A stretch of 64,000 nucleotides of DNA, taken from positions 62,001-126,000 of IMG/VR virus record IMGVR_UViG_3300043449_002450; one strand, written 5' to 3'. The notes under the pieces were generated by a model. That model was not told the origin of the DNA and searched no databases. It was given only the letters and a program-made list of their open reading frames with translations. The DNA comes from a virus. Numbering within the stretch: position 1 is the stretch's first letter; every line of letters starts with the position of its first letter. Positions 34,322-44,200 of the stretch are shown here, one piece after another. A program made the position numbers and the translations under genes.

Positions 34322-37204
34322 ATGAGTAGCCCATTCGTAAGAGTCAATATATTAGACCAGTCACAGCCCATACAATCGCCCGCGTCCGGCATACCGGCGG
34401 GCGTTGTTGGAACTGCTGCAGGCGGTCCTGCGTTCGTCCCTGTTACTTTCACAAATTACGCATCTTGGCAAACGCTATTTGGCGAGAGCGGCGACAGATT
34501 CGGCCCCATAGCTGTTAGCCAATGGCTTGCAAATGCTTCACAGGCTACATATGTCAGAGTTCTTGGCACCGGTGACGGTAGCAAAAGAAATGCTTCTACA
34601 GGCCAGGTAAATAATGCCGGATTCGTTGTCGGTGGTCAAGAAGTTTTAAACACCGGGTTATTAGGCAATAACCCATATGCGAATGTCGGGGGTGTAGAAG
34701 GGAGAACGCACTTCTTAGGTTGCTACATGTCAGAGTCAGCAGGATCCACAGTATTCTCTGAGGCTGGAATACAAACTGGACCCGCTGCTGTTTCCATTCT
34801 TCGTGGCATTGTCATGACACCCTCGGGCGTTGCTCTAACACTATCCGGTGTTAATATTGCGTCAAACGCGCCCGCATCTCTGTCATCGGCTCCAAATGGT
34901 GGCACAACTGGTTCTATTGATGTGGCATCTGGTCAATTTACATTACTGCTTAATGGCCACATCTCAACATCGCGCTATCCCAATATAATCACTGCATCAT
35001 TTGCTGGTGATTCACATATAAAGAACGTCCTTAATCGTGATCCGACGCTAATTCAACAGGCAGGACACTATCTTTACACATTTTATGACGTTCCTAGCTC
35101 ACTAGCAGTCATTACTGGCACCAATGTGTTGAAGACGACAGATGCGTTAGCTAAGATTGATGCCGTGTTTGTTGCTACCAGCTCGATCTCTAGGAACACA
35201 TCTACGACAGTCATACCGAACTATGAGAATTTTAGAGAGAGATATCAGACACCTCATACACCTTACATTGTGTCACAAGACTTCGGAGGATCTAGATATC
35301 CACTCTTTAAGGTCGTCACACTATCTGACGGTGCAGTTCCGAATGTCAACGATTCTTATCGCATAAGAATTGAAAATATTCGTCCATCAAACAATGATGC
35401 CTATGAATATGGCACATTTGACCTGTCAGTTATCAAATATTTCACAACTGGCAGCGAGCTTGTAAAGCAGTTCTCAGGCCTGTCTCTAGATCCTACGTCG
35501 CAAAACTACATCGCGCGCCAGATCGGAGACCAGAACGTCTACTTTGATTTTGATAGAGCATCCAGCTCACAGAAGCTAGTTGTTTCTGGTGACTATCCCA
35601 CAACAACACCGTATGTTAGAGTTGAGCTCTCAAGTGATCTGGTCGCAGGAAACGTTCCAGCTACAGCACTACCATTTGGATTTAGAGGTTATGGTGTGCC
35701 TGTCACATCGGGCAGCATCCTTGCATATCCAAGTGACTCGGGCGCAGTGAACGCAGGACAGCTCGACATAATAAGAAGAGTCGTTGTTCCGCCAGTTCCG
35801 ATGAGAAAGAATATCTCGACTGGCACACCGGCTGTCGCACAAGACACTCTGCCATGGGGAACACAATTCACGCTCCAGAGTCTTACTGACGGCTACAACT
35901 ATTCAGAAGTTTATGATGACTCAGTCGCTAGTTATGCATCTTTCTTCCCGTCATTCAAGCCAGGCGGTGCTAACTTCTTTAACGAGAATAGCACGTCTGC
36001 TGATTCTTTTGCCAATAACCTCTTTACAATAGAAAAGATAAAGGTCGTAACCGGGTCAGACACTTATGCAGATCCTGAGCAGTGGAATAGCGCAACATAT
36101 GTTCGCCAGGGTGGAATCACTGCAGACTCTGCTGCAAAGACACGTGCTTTAACAGCGGGGGACCTGGGTAACACAACTTCAAACACAAACACATATGTTT
36201 GGTTTGATGTCATGATGCAAGGCGGATTTAATGGCACAAACATCTTTGACGCTGAGAAGACAAAGCTGACAAATCTTGCCGCCAAGAGAGAAGTTGACGA
36301 TATCAATCAAGGCGGCGCGACATCAGGACCCACGGTCGTTGCTTACAAGAAGGCTATCGACATAATGGGTAGTAGCGCTGATACAGACATCCAGGTTCTC
36401 GCAACGCCGGGAATAAGGATACCAAGCATCACAAATTACGCAATTTCTGCAGTTGAAAATCGATTTGATGCAATGTATGTCATGGACATTGAAGAGCGCG
36501 ACAATCTCAATAATGTGATAACAGGATCGACGACGCCAGAGGTAACAAGCACGGTTAACGCTTTCACATCTAGAAACCTGAACTCATCGTTTGTTGCTGC
36601 TTACTTCCCAGACATCTTTATGAACCACCCAGACACGGGCATTCCGACCAAAGTGCCACCATCGATAGCTGCTCTAAGTGCCTTTTCATCTAACGACAGG
36701 ATCGGATCATATTGGAATGCACCTGCAGGCTATAACAGAGCAGCGCTCACAAATGTGACAAACTCATCCATAGAGTTTAAGCAGCGGGATCTTGATGTCT
36801 TGTATGACGTTGCAATCAATCCCATCGTATTTTTCCCTGGCAGCGGATTTACGGTGTGGGGCCAGAAGACTCTTCTAAAGGCAGCAAGCTCGCTTGATAG
36901 GATTAACGTAAGGCGTCTCCTCATATTCCTAAGACGTCAGGTCCGCGCGGTCGCAAACAGCCTTCTATTTGAGCCTAACACACAGGCAACACTTGACAGG
37001 TTTAACGCGCTTGTTAACCCAATCCTACAGCGTGTCCAGGCAGGCGGAGGTGTGGATAGATACAGAGTCCAGATCGATACGTCTACAACAACACAGGCTG
37101 ACATTGAGAATAATACGATCCGCGGCAAGATCTTCGTACAACCCACAAGAACAGCAGAGTTTATCACCATTGACTTCGTCGTCAATGGTCGTAGCACAAG
37201 TTAA
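34322..37204 (+). CDS. Tail sheath protein 2, paralogue of the preceding gene
   Basis: About 960 residues, similar to sheath 1 at both ends: SPASGIPAGVVGTAAGGPAFVP at the N-terminus, and PGSGFTVWGQKTLL, RINVRRLLIFLRRQV and TRTAEFITIDFVVNG at the C-terminus. The middle differs widely. ATG 34322 has GGAG 9 nt upstream. Two complete sheath-type genes in tandem suggest either mixed sheaths, a specialised ring at one tail end, or alternative surface domains. The tail tube gene follows. Neither copy looks degraded. Confidence 0.9.
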   Translation: MSSPFVRVNILDQSQPIQSPASGIPAGVVGTAAGGPAFVPVTFTNYASWQTLFGESGDRFGPIAVSQWLANASQATYVRVLGTGDGSKRNASTGQVNNAGFVVGGQEVLNTGLLGNNPYANVGGVEGRTHFLGCYMSESAGSTVFSEAGIQTGPAAVSILRGIVMTPSGVALTLSGVNIASNAPASLSSAPNGGTTGSIDVASGQFTLLLNGHISTSRYPNIITASFAGDSHIKNVLNRDPTLIQQAGHYLYTFYDVPSSLAVITGTNVLKTTDALAKIDAVFVATSSISRNTSTTVIPNYENFRERYQTPHTPYIVSQDFGGSRYPLFKVVTLSDGAVPNVNDSYRIRIENIRPSNNDAYEYGTFDLSVIKYFTTGSELVKQFSGLSLDPTSQNYIARQIGDQNVYFDFDRASSSQKLVVSGDYPTTTPYVRVELSSDLVAGNVPATALPFGFRGYGVPVTSGSILAYPSDSGAVNAGQLDIIRRVVVPPVPMRKNISTGTPAVAQDTLPWGTQFTLQSLTDGYNYSEVYDDSVASYASFFPSFKPGGANFFNENSTSADSFANNLFTIEKIKVVTGSDTYADPEQWNSATYVRQGGITADSAAKTRALTAGDLGNTTSNTNTYVWFDVMMQGGFNGTNIFDAEKTKLTNLAAKREVDDINQGGATSGPTVVAYKKAIDIMGSSADTDIQVLATPGIRIPSITNYAISAVENRFDAMYVMDIEERDNLNNVITGSTTPEVTSTVNAFTSRNLNSSFVAAYFPDIFMNHPDTGIPTKVPPSIAALSAFSSNDRIGSYWNAPAGYNRAALTNVTNSSIEFKQRDLDVLYDVAINPIVFFPGSGFTVWGQKTLLKAASSLDRINVRRLLIFLRRQVRAVANSLLFEPNTQATLDRFNALVNPILQRVQAGGGVDRYRVQIDTSTTTQADIENNTIRGKIFVQPTRTAEFITIDFVVNGRSTS

Positions 37205-37232
37205 TAGATAAGTAAGAATATAGGAGCGACAT

Positions 37233-37730
37233 ATGGCGACCGCAGCAGAAACATTATCCGTCACGGATATGCTTCCTAACAAGTTTGAGCCCAAGAGGAA
37301 GCATCGATGGATATTTTCCATCGAGGGCATTGACGCGTTCCTGATCAAGTCGACATCGCGTCCAACATTCACCATGACTGACAAACCAATCCAGTGGATG
37401 AACGTGACACGTTACATCTCTGGAAAGATGACATTTGGCACAATCAACGTCAACCTCCATGATCCAATCGCACCATCAGGCGCACAGCAGGTCATGGAGT
37501 GGATCCGCACTCATCACGAGTCGGTATCTGGAAGAAGCGGTTACGCCGACTTCTACAAGCGTGACTGCCAGCTAAAGATGGTCGATGGAATTGGAACTGT
37601 CGTAGAGCTCTGGGATCTGAAGGGATGCTTCCTCACCAACGCGAACTTTAACGGCGTTGATTACGGTGCTGACGACCCGATCGACATCGCGCTCACGATC
37701 AGGTTTGACAACTGCGTCCTGCAATACTGA
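37233..37730 (+). CDS. Tail tube protein (T4 gp19-like)
   Basis: 165 residues, very close to T4 gp19 in size (163). It has the KRKHRWIFSIEGIDAFLIKSTSRP opening, a WMNVTRYISGKMTFGTINVNLHDP strand pair and GCFLTNANFNGVDYG near the end. Hexameric rings stack to form the inner tube through which DNA passes. AGGAG precedes the ATG. Only one tube gene is present against two sheath genes. A terminator follows immediately, so this gene closes the sheath-tube operon. Confidence 0.95.
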   Translation: MATAAETLSVTDMLPNKFEPKRKHRWIFSIEGIDAFLIKSTSRPTFTMTDKPIQWMNVTRYISGKMTFGTINVNLHDPIAPSGAQQVMEWIRTHHESVSGRSGYADFYKRDCQLKMVDGIGTVVELWDLKGCFLTNANFNGVDYGADDPIDIALTIRFDNCVLQY

Positions 37731-37747
37731 TTATTCATCATTTGTTA

Positions 37748-37777
37748 GAACAGGCCTTTTAGGGCCTGTTCTTGTTT
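37748..37777 (+). terminator. Intrinsic terminator after the tail tube gene
   Basis: GAACAGGCC (37748-37756) pairs perfectly with GGCCTGTTC (37763-37771), 9 bp with a 6-base loop, followed by TTGTTT. It ends the sheath-tube transcript and overlaps the -35 region of the promoter for the next gene. Confidence 0.88.
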
Positions 37778-37802
37778 ACACATGATCTTTTGCTGCAATA
37801 AT
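37775..37802 (+). promoter_or_regulatory. Candidate sigma70-type promoter, leaderless start for the hub gene
   Basis: TTTACA (37775-37780) and AATAAT (37797-37802) each match 5 of 6 consensus bases with a 16-base spacer. Transcription would begin at about the ATG at 37810, which has no Shine-Dalgarno site. The site directly follows a terminator, where a promoter is needed. Confidence 0.5.
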
Positions 37803-37809
37803 ACTGATT

Positions 37810-38637
37810 ATGCCTAAAAGAGACTCAACAGATCTAGTTAGTCAAATTCCACGCAGCTCGCCTGTCCAGGACGTATTTGGGTGGACAATTCCAATTGAGC
37901 AGATTCCACTCCCGTCGAATGGTCTTCTGTATCCACCACAATCAGTTTTGCACAACAGGGAGACAGTGCAGATCAAGGCGATGACTGCGCAGGAGGAAGA
38001 CATCCTCATGAGTCGCGCGCTGCTGAAGGAAGGAACTGTTCTGACGCACTTGATCAAAAGCAGCTTGATTGACAAGACAATAGACCCAGCAGATCTTTTG
38101 GCAGGTGACAGAAATGCCATCTTGATTGCCATTAGGATCACTGGCTACGGCAGTGACTATTCGGCGCCCATGGCATGTCCTGCTTGCGCTAGGCAAGACA
38201 TCCAGAACTTTGATCTATCGAACTTGGGCATCAAGCGTCTAGAAGTGCAACCTGTAGCGCCTGGCGCAAATGAATTCGAATTCATTCTACCTGTCTCAAA
38301 GAAGCGCGTGACCTATAAGCATCTCACTGTCAGAGATGAGGAAGATGCGGTCAAGACAGCAGAAAGGATGCGCAAGCTATTTCCAGATGCTAAGGTCGAA
38401 AATGACGTAACACGTCAATTAGAACTTCAGGTCGTGTCAATCGATGGTAATAGAGATAGAGCACCCATCAGCGCCTTTATCAAGGCTATGCCAGCGCGTG
38501 ATTCAAGAGAGCTTAGGGCACACATCTCTAAGACAGAGCCTGGAATTGACACACGTGTTGATGTTAAGTGCAAGTCTTGCGGCGTGGAGTCGAAGGTTGG
38601 TTTGCCAATCGGTGTCGGATTTTTTTGGCCTGAGTGA
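37810..38637 (+). CDS. Baseplate hub protein, T4 gp26-like, with zinc-ribbon cysteines
   Basis: 275 residues. The layout fits the T4 gp26-type baseplate family: LPSNGLLYP entry, KAMTAQEEDILMS, helices ending DPADLLAGDRNAILIAIRITGYGSDYSAPMACPAC, and a second CKSC pair near the C-terminus that can complete a zinc site. The protein is expected in hub assembly; T4 orders gene 51 directly after gene 26, as a short gene does here. No ribosome site is visible and the start lies 7 nt after a -10-like element. At its 3' end a run of seven T residues overlaps the next gene's start, so a +1 slip could fuse the two products. Confidence 0.75.
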   Translation: MPKRDSTDLVSQIPRSSPVQDVFGWTIPIEQIPLPSNGLLYPPQSVLHNRETVQIKAMTAQEEDILMSRALLKEGTVLTHLIKSSLIDKTIDPADLLAGDRNAILIAIRITGYGSDYSAPMACPACARQDIQNFDLSNLGIKRLEVQPVAPGANEFEFILPVSKKRVTYKHLTVRDEEDAVKTAERMRKLFPDAKVENDVTRQLELQVVSIDGNRDRAPISAFIKAMPARDSRELRAHISKTEPGIDTRVDVKCKSCGVESKVGLPIGVGFFWPE

Positions 38638-38830
38638 AGCCTATCGTGAGATCCAGCTAGAGGAATTCTTCATACTCATGAAGATGTGCAACTTCTCATA
38701 TGAGAATTTAAGGAATCTTCCCGTGCCTTATCGGACATGGTTCATAAAGCGCCTCCTGCGAGAGAGAAATGAGCTACCGAAGGATCAATATGGAGTTGAT
38801 ACGGATACGCCAATATTCGCCGGTAGATAA
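38612..38830 (+). CDS. Small tail-assembly protein overlapping the hub gene
   Basis: About 72 residues from the GTG at 38612 (SDFFGLSEAYREIQLEEFF, then FSYENLRNLPVPYRTWFIKRLLRERNE). A longer in-frame opening from 38444 runs inside the gp26-like gene and its early part looks like shadow sequence, so the real protein probably begins near 38612 or is made by a +1 frameshift at the T7 run (38620-38626). Helical and charged. Its position matches T4 gene 51 (hub assembly catalyst), although it is much shorter; a tail-assembly chaperone acting on the tape measure gene that starts 8 bases later is another option. Confidence 0.6.
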   Translation: MSDFFGLSEAYREIQLEEFFILMKMCNFSYENLRNLPVPYRTWFIKRLLRERNELPKDQYGVDTDTPIFAGR

Positions 38831-38838
38831 ATAGTATC

Positions 38839-41061
38839 ATGCCAGCACCTCCGCCACCTCCTGGAAGCCCACCATCGTCGACACCTAGCCAAGTTGCTAG
38901 TCAGGTGGCCTCTAATATCCAGCAAGATGTTAAGAATGTTCTAGATTTTGCTAAAGCAGTCGAGCAAGCTGCGCTCTCAATCAAGGGAGTGTCAGATCTG
39001 CTAGGTGACACTCTCTCTGCAACGTCAGAGAAGAGTGTCTTCTTTACCATGCAGAAGTCGATTGATCTTGTCCAAAAGCGGATTCAAGAGCAAGAGAAAG
39101 CCGATCGACAGTCTGTTCTTGCATCATCGATGCTTGAGCGTATCACAGGTATGAACGCGATAGCAAGAGCTGAGACTATCAAGGAGCTCGGCCCAGACTC
39201 ACTATTGTCGCGCGTATCTGATGGCATGTTTAAGACTGTCAACGACTACGGCAAGTCAATGATCACGTTTCTTGATGGAACGACTGTTAAGGCGGCAGCC
39301 GCATTCGGTGACATCAACGAGCTCTTTGAGAACTTCAATAACGCGATCCTCGATGACACTAGGCTGACTGTTGCAGCACAGCGAAACATAAATTACGATC
39401 TTGTTGAAAGCACTAAGCTTGCGACCAAGCAGCTAGGATTATCACAAGCCGATCTCAACGAGATCTTCCAGAAAGAACTATCAGAGCAGGGTGAGATTAC
39501 AGGTAAGGCGCTAAAGGACTTTGAGAAAACTGCATTAACAGCAGCACAAAGCACAGGAATGAGCGTTACTCTGATCACCAAAGACATGGCGAAGATGACA
39601 AGCGACTTTGCTCACTTCGGCATGATGACCAACGAGCAAATGGCATCACTATCAGTCAACATCCACCAGTTGGGGATGGACATCAGTGATGTGACACGCC
39701 TGTCAGATAATTTTTCATCGTTTGACAAGGCTGCTGCAACCATGAGCAACCTTGCTGCCTCGACTGGAGCAACACTTGACACATTAGAGCTGTTTAAGCT
39801 CGCTAACACTGACCAAGAAGAGTTCATCAGGTCTCTACGACAGCAGCTTGAGGACCAGGGTGTCGAGTTTGAGAGCATGAACTTTTTGCAACAAAAGCAA
39901 ATAGCATCAGCTTTTGGCCTTGACCCTAGGGTCATGCAGCGCCTGTTAAGTGACAACTTTGAGATGGTCGACAATATGACGACCCAATTTCAAGCTGCTA
40001 AGGATGAGACAAGCGATGAAACATTAAGAGCAACGCTTGTGGGCCTAGGCTCGCTTCGAGATGAAGTCTCTAAGCTTGACGTCGCAACTCTTGCACACCG
40101 CGTTGCAAGCTTGCAAGGTGCATCAGCTCAAGTCGCGCAGGATCTTGAGAAAACTTACAGAAGTGTTCTACAGCTCACCGACGTGGGAGTCGCGAAGCTC
40201 GGCGGCGGCCTTGACGACATGGTCAAGAAAGCTGAGCATGCGAGAAAAATGCTGGTAGATTTCTCCGAGAATGTTGTAACTCAAAATTTGCAAGCAACCC
40301 CAGCACTTGCAGCAACTTATGACAAGGTTGGTCATCAAATTGCCGAAAGCATGGCAAGGGGTCTTGAAAATTCTAAGCCTGTAATACGAGAGATAGCATT
40401 TGGTGTGGGCAAGGAGCTTGTTGCAGGCTTAAAGGCAGGCTCTAGTGATCTTACGCCTAGATCACCATCGGTATTTGGAACTGAGATTATCAAGGGAATT
40501 GAGCTAGCATTTAAGAAATTTGATGATGAAAAAGTTGCAGCAAATTTCGGCGGTAAGATGTCAGATGATCTCAAAAAGACGCTAGCGAGCAAGCGTCAAG
40601 AGATTACATCAACGCTGCAAGGCATTGGTGCAGAGATTGAGGCGGAGTCTTCTGTCGCTGCCATGACTAAGAGCGGTGCCGATGTAAACGCTCTAATCGC
40701 AGGTCGCTACAAGGACATCCTCACAGCAGAGCAGGTCGCGAAGCTTAGATCAGGCGGTGCAGAGGCTGTAGCATCAGAGATGTATGAGAAACAGATCAAG
40801 GGACTCGCAGCGCCTGCTGCACCTGCTGCTGGAGCTGCTGCAGCGACAGGAACAGCCGCTACACCTGGTGCACCAACAAAGATCGAGCTCACGCCACAGG
40901 ATATCAAGATACACGTGACACTATCAGGTGGTGATGCTCTCACACAGTTGCTTGCTGACGCGATAATCGGTGCTGCCACCAGCGCCGATGGCATAAAGCT
41001 CACATCCTCAGGTGATAACATCAAGCTAGCAACAGTAGGAAAGACAGATGCAACAAGCTGA
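38839..41061 (+). CDS. Tail tape measure protein
   Basis: 740 residues, overwhelmingly helical. The N-terminus is Pro-rich (MPAPPPPPGSPPSSTPSQ), followed by long amphipathic helices with Met/Phe/Ala heptads. A typical tape-measure C-terminal region (GLKAGSSDLTPRSPSVFGTEIIKGIE near residue 535) and an Ala/Pro-rich linker come before the last beta segment. It would set tail length inside the tube and be ejected during infection. Placement directly after the hub and assembly genes and before the baseplate genes supports this. The stop overlaps the next small gene by 14 bases. Confidence 0.78.
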   Translation: MPAPPPPPGSPPSSTPSQVASQVASNIQQDVKNVLDFAKAVEQAALSIKGVSDLLGDTLSATSEKSVFFTMQKSIDLVQKRIQEQEKADRQSVLASSMLERITGMNAIARAETIKELGPDSLLSRVSDGMFKTVNDYGKSMITFLDGTTVKAAAAFGDINELFENFNNAILDDTRLTVAAQRNINYDLVESTKLATKQLGLSQADLNEIFQKELSEQGEITGKALKDFEKTALTAAQSTGMSVTLITKDMAKMTSDFAHFGMMTNEQMASLSVNIHQLGMDISDVTRLSDNFSSFDKAAATMSNLAASTGATLDTLELFKLANTDQEEFIRSLRQQLEDQGVEFESMNFLQQKQIASAFGLDPRVMQRLLSDNFEMVDNMTTQFQAAKDETSDETLRATLVGLGSLRDEVSKLDVATLAHRVASLQGASAQVAQDLEKTYRSVLQLTDVGVAKLGGGLDDMVKKAEHARKMLVDFSENVVTQNLQATPALAATYDKVGHQIAESMARGLENSKPVIREIAFGVGKELVAGLKAGSSDLTPRSPSVFGTEIIKGIELAFKKFDDEKVAANFGGKMSDDLKKTLASKRQEITSTLQGIGAEIEAESSVAAMTKSGADVNALIAGRYKDILTAEQVAKLRSGGAEAVASEMYEKQIKGLAAPAAPAAGAAAATGTAATPGAPTKIELTPQDIKIHVTLSGGDALTQLLADAIIGAATSADGIKLTSSGDNIKLATVGKTDATS

Positions 41062-41236
41062 TGATAATTTTGCGGATGAGCTCGTCGAGCTAGTGAACAG
41101 CACAATCACGAGCATCAAGTCAGTCTACATGGACCAGCAATTTCTTAGCAAGGTCGACCAGCTCTTGGCGGAGATACCTATTAACGTAGGCGATGCCACA
41201 CAGGACGAGGATGTCAACACGTCAGACACTACGTGA
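41048..41236 (+). CDS. Small helical protein between tape measure and baseplate genes
   Basis: 62 residues, acidic, largely one helix (DNFADELVELVNSTITSIKS) with a polar end. AGGAAAG lies upstream of the ATG, which overlaps the tape-measure stop; the 3' end overlaps the next gene by 26 bases. Such nested overlaps are usual in phage operons. No family recognised; a tail-assembly cofactor is plausible. Confidence 0.6.
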   Translation: MQQADDNFADELVELVNSTITSIKSVYMDQQFLSKVDQLLAEIPINVGDATQDEDVNTSDTT

Positions 41237-44200
41237 TTTTTTAAGCAGCGTGGGCTCCACAAAGAGCTCGATATCCATCGTAGTCGAAGGTGACCCAGCA
41301 ACAGGAATAGTCGCCGAAGGGAACGATCTGGGCGTTGAGCCCCAGACAGCAAAAGAGCTCCTAGACTTTAGCACAGGAGATTCTTTGCTGGGTGACTACA
41401 CGTCTTTTGTCACTCGTCGAAACATGTATCCCATCATGCCAGGAACGAGAGCAGCACCCGAGGCGAGGCGCGGGAGCGCGCTCGAGCCACCCGAGGAAGT
41501 GTCTGCTGCAAGAGTATTCGCTGCATCTAACACAGATGAGATCGATAGATCTAGCAGCGGGATGTTCGATGCGGCAGGTGTGCCGCTCAGAACGATCGTA
41601 GATAAGGTTGGCAATGGGTCCGCAAGAGATGGCAACTATCTGTTGCCTGAGGTTGTCTCTGCGCCCGCCAACTCCGATGCTGCTGCAGGTCAGAGCAATG
41701 CAGTTGTTGGTGCGTTCGCCATGCTCAAAAAATACAACAACATGGGCCCAACATCTGACACTCAGACATACACAGATGGCTATAGCTCTGTTGAAAGATT
41801 TGGTAGACAGTCCCAGATTAGAATTCAAACAGGCGAAGGCGTTTATGAGCCACAAACTGTTGAGTTAAGTGCCGACATAGGCCAGTCTGACTTAGTTGAG
41901 ATAGCTAGAAGCATGATGATTCGTGCCGCGGGATGGGATCGAACAATTTCTCCTGGTGATGCTGGCAATCCCGAGGGCGTCTTCAATGCCGCTAGTCTAG
42001 AACGACTTGATAGCTTTCCAGGTATTTCTGGACGTCAATCTGGACCAGACCCATACCGTGCAAGAGACGCATATGGAATGCCTGCCTCGGCCACGGGAGA
42101 TAGCATACTCGAAGGTCAAGGTGACATACTACCAAGAACGACAGAAGATGCAAAATACACATCTTCTAACGGCTCTTCTGACACACCCTACAGCCCCTAC
42201 CTTGACGATCCTTCAACCGCAATCGGAAATAGAATTCAAGCACTGCAATCAGGCATTGCTATAATGGGCCTAGCGTGCCTGCTCGATAGATCATTTATTG
42301 CCATAGACCGATATGTCAGCGAGCTCCAGATAAAGTCTGATTCATCTGATCCTGAACACAATGACAATGTGCTTCGTGGTCCTTATTTTATGGGCACAAG
42401 CTTGAAATCTAATGTTTCATCACGAGTTCGTGCATACACGCGCGTTTTCACAACTACAACAGGAATTTACAGCTACCGCGCTTGTGTCGCTGAAGCACTA
42501 TATGGCTTGTTTGGTATTAATTTTGTAGATCTTGGACGCACAGAGGGTTTTGACATCAACACGACGGTAATAGCAAGAGCTTATAAGGAAGAAATTACTA
42601 AGATCGCTAACAACACGGAGAACGGAGCAAACTTTTATCAGTCACCCATGGGCATGTCGCACGGATTCTGGAAGTCGGTCTCTCAGAGCGCAATAAGAAC
42701 GATTAAGAATCTACAGAATGCTGCTGTCGAGGGCAATGCATCAGACTTTGTCTCAGCGATCACCGGTCTCTCAAATTCGCTTGCAATCAAGATCTTGAAT
42801 GTCTTTGCGCAGATCGGTTATCAGCGTCTTGTCATACAGTCTATACCTACATCTGAAATTGCAGAAGGCGGCCAGGTCAAGAATCCATGGGGCATAGATG
42901 ATTATCCAAATGCACCAGGCACGCGGCAGATGAAATCACGTGATGGAGTCCTTAGCAAGACTTCACTGGCATGGAGAAATAGTGCGTTACCCAGCATGTT
43001 CTTGCTGCCCGTCGAGGCAATGTCGGCGACGCTAGATCTCGATTTTCTCACTGACAAGGAAGCGGGCTCAAATCCCATAAAGGGAATGTTGGGATCCACA
43101 CTTTTTGATAAAGTCTACGTCAATGCAACAAGAAACAGCTCGATGATACCTGCAGCTGTTGCTAAACGCCTAGAGGATCGCCTTGGAGCCGAATATCTGC
43201 CCTTCTACTTCCGTGACTTGCGCACTAACGAGATCATAGCATTTCACGGCTTTCTAGAGCAAATCAGCGACGGTTTTACGCCTAGCAACACGACGACAAC
43301 AGGATTTGGGCGATCTGACGGTGTTAGAAATTACAGCAGCACAAAGCGAGCAATCGGTGGAACATTTTGGATTGTTGCAACATCGAAGGAGGACTTCGAT
43401 GAGATGTGGTTTAAGATAAACAAGCTGACGACCATGGTCTACCCACAATATACAAAAGGGCGCCTTGTAAGAGCAAAAAACAACACTTTGGGCGCTGGGC
43501 TTATTAGTCCTGCAGATGTTGATTTTGAACAACCTTTTAGCCAGCTCGCAGGCGGAACACCTATCATTAGAATGCGTGTTGGTGATCTCATAAAGAGCAA
43601 TTATAGCAGATATAACTTCTCAAGACTTTTTGGCGTGGGAAATGATACTTTCAAGGGAGTAGATGAAAAGGGCCTTGGAGCTGCTGTGATAAGCGCCGTT
43701 GCGGGCGGACTCGGTGGATTAAGAAGCAGTAGCCTAGGTGGTTTTAATTTTGACGCGAGGCTCGTGCCATTTTTGGTTTATGCTGCATCTCCCATGGAGG
43801 CTGGTCGACTTACGGGCCTCATCGGCAATGCCACGGGACAGGCAGCAGCTGACTTCGCCGCTGAAGCTGCAGGAGATGCTATTGCTTACTTGCTTAAGAA
43901 TGGCTTTGTCAATCCCCTGATATACGGCGACAGAAAAAAGATGTTTGCGGGTGAAAGAGAGGAAACCGATGGGCTAATCAGCGCGCTATACGGCGCAGGA
44001 ACTGTTTTGCTGAAATCTAGGGGCACACCTTACATTGTCAATAAAGATAATAGCACAGTCAACATGCGCTTGCACAGGCCTGTTCTTGTTAAGGTGGGTT
44101 CAAAAGTTAAAAATAGCAGCGGACCTTCTTTTAATGTCACGATCGTAGATGAGTCTGCTGGTAATCTAAACGGCGCCAAATTGATAGTGTCTGATGCTGA

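Noticed and set aside
38822-38832. GATAAATA-like sequence as a T4 late promoter before the tape measure gene
   Set aside because: Single partial match to TATAAATA, not repeated before other late genes, and overlapping a stop codon that explains the TAA.
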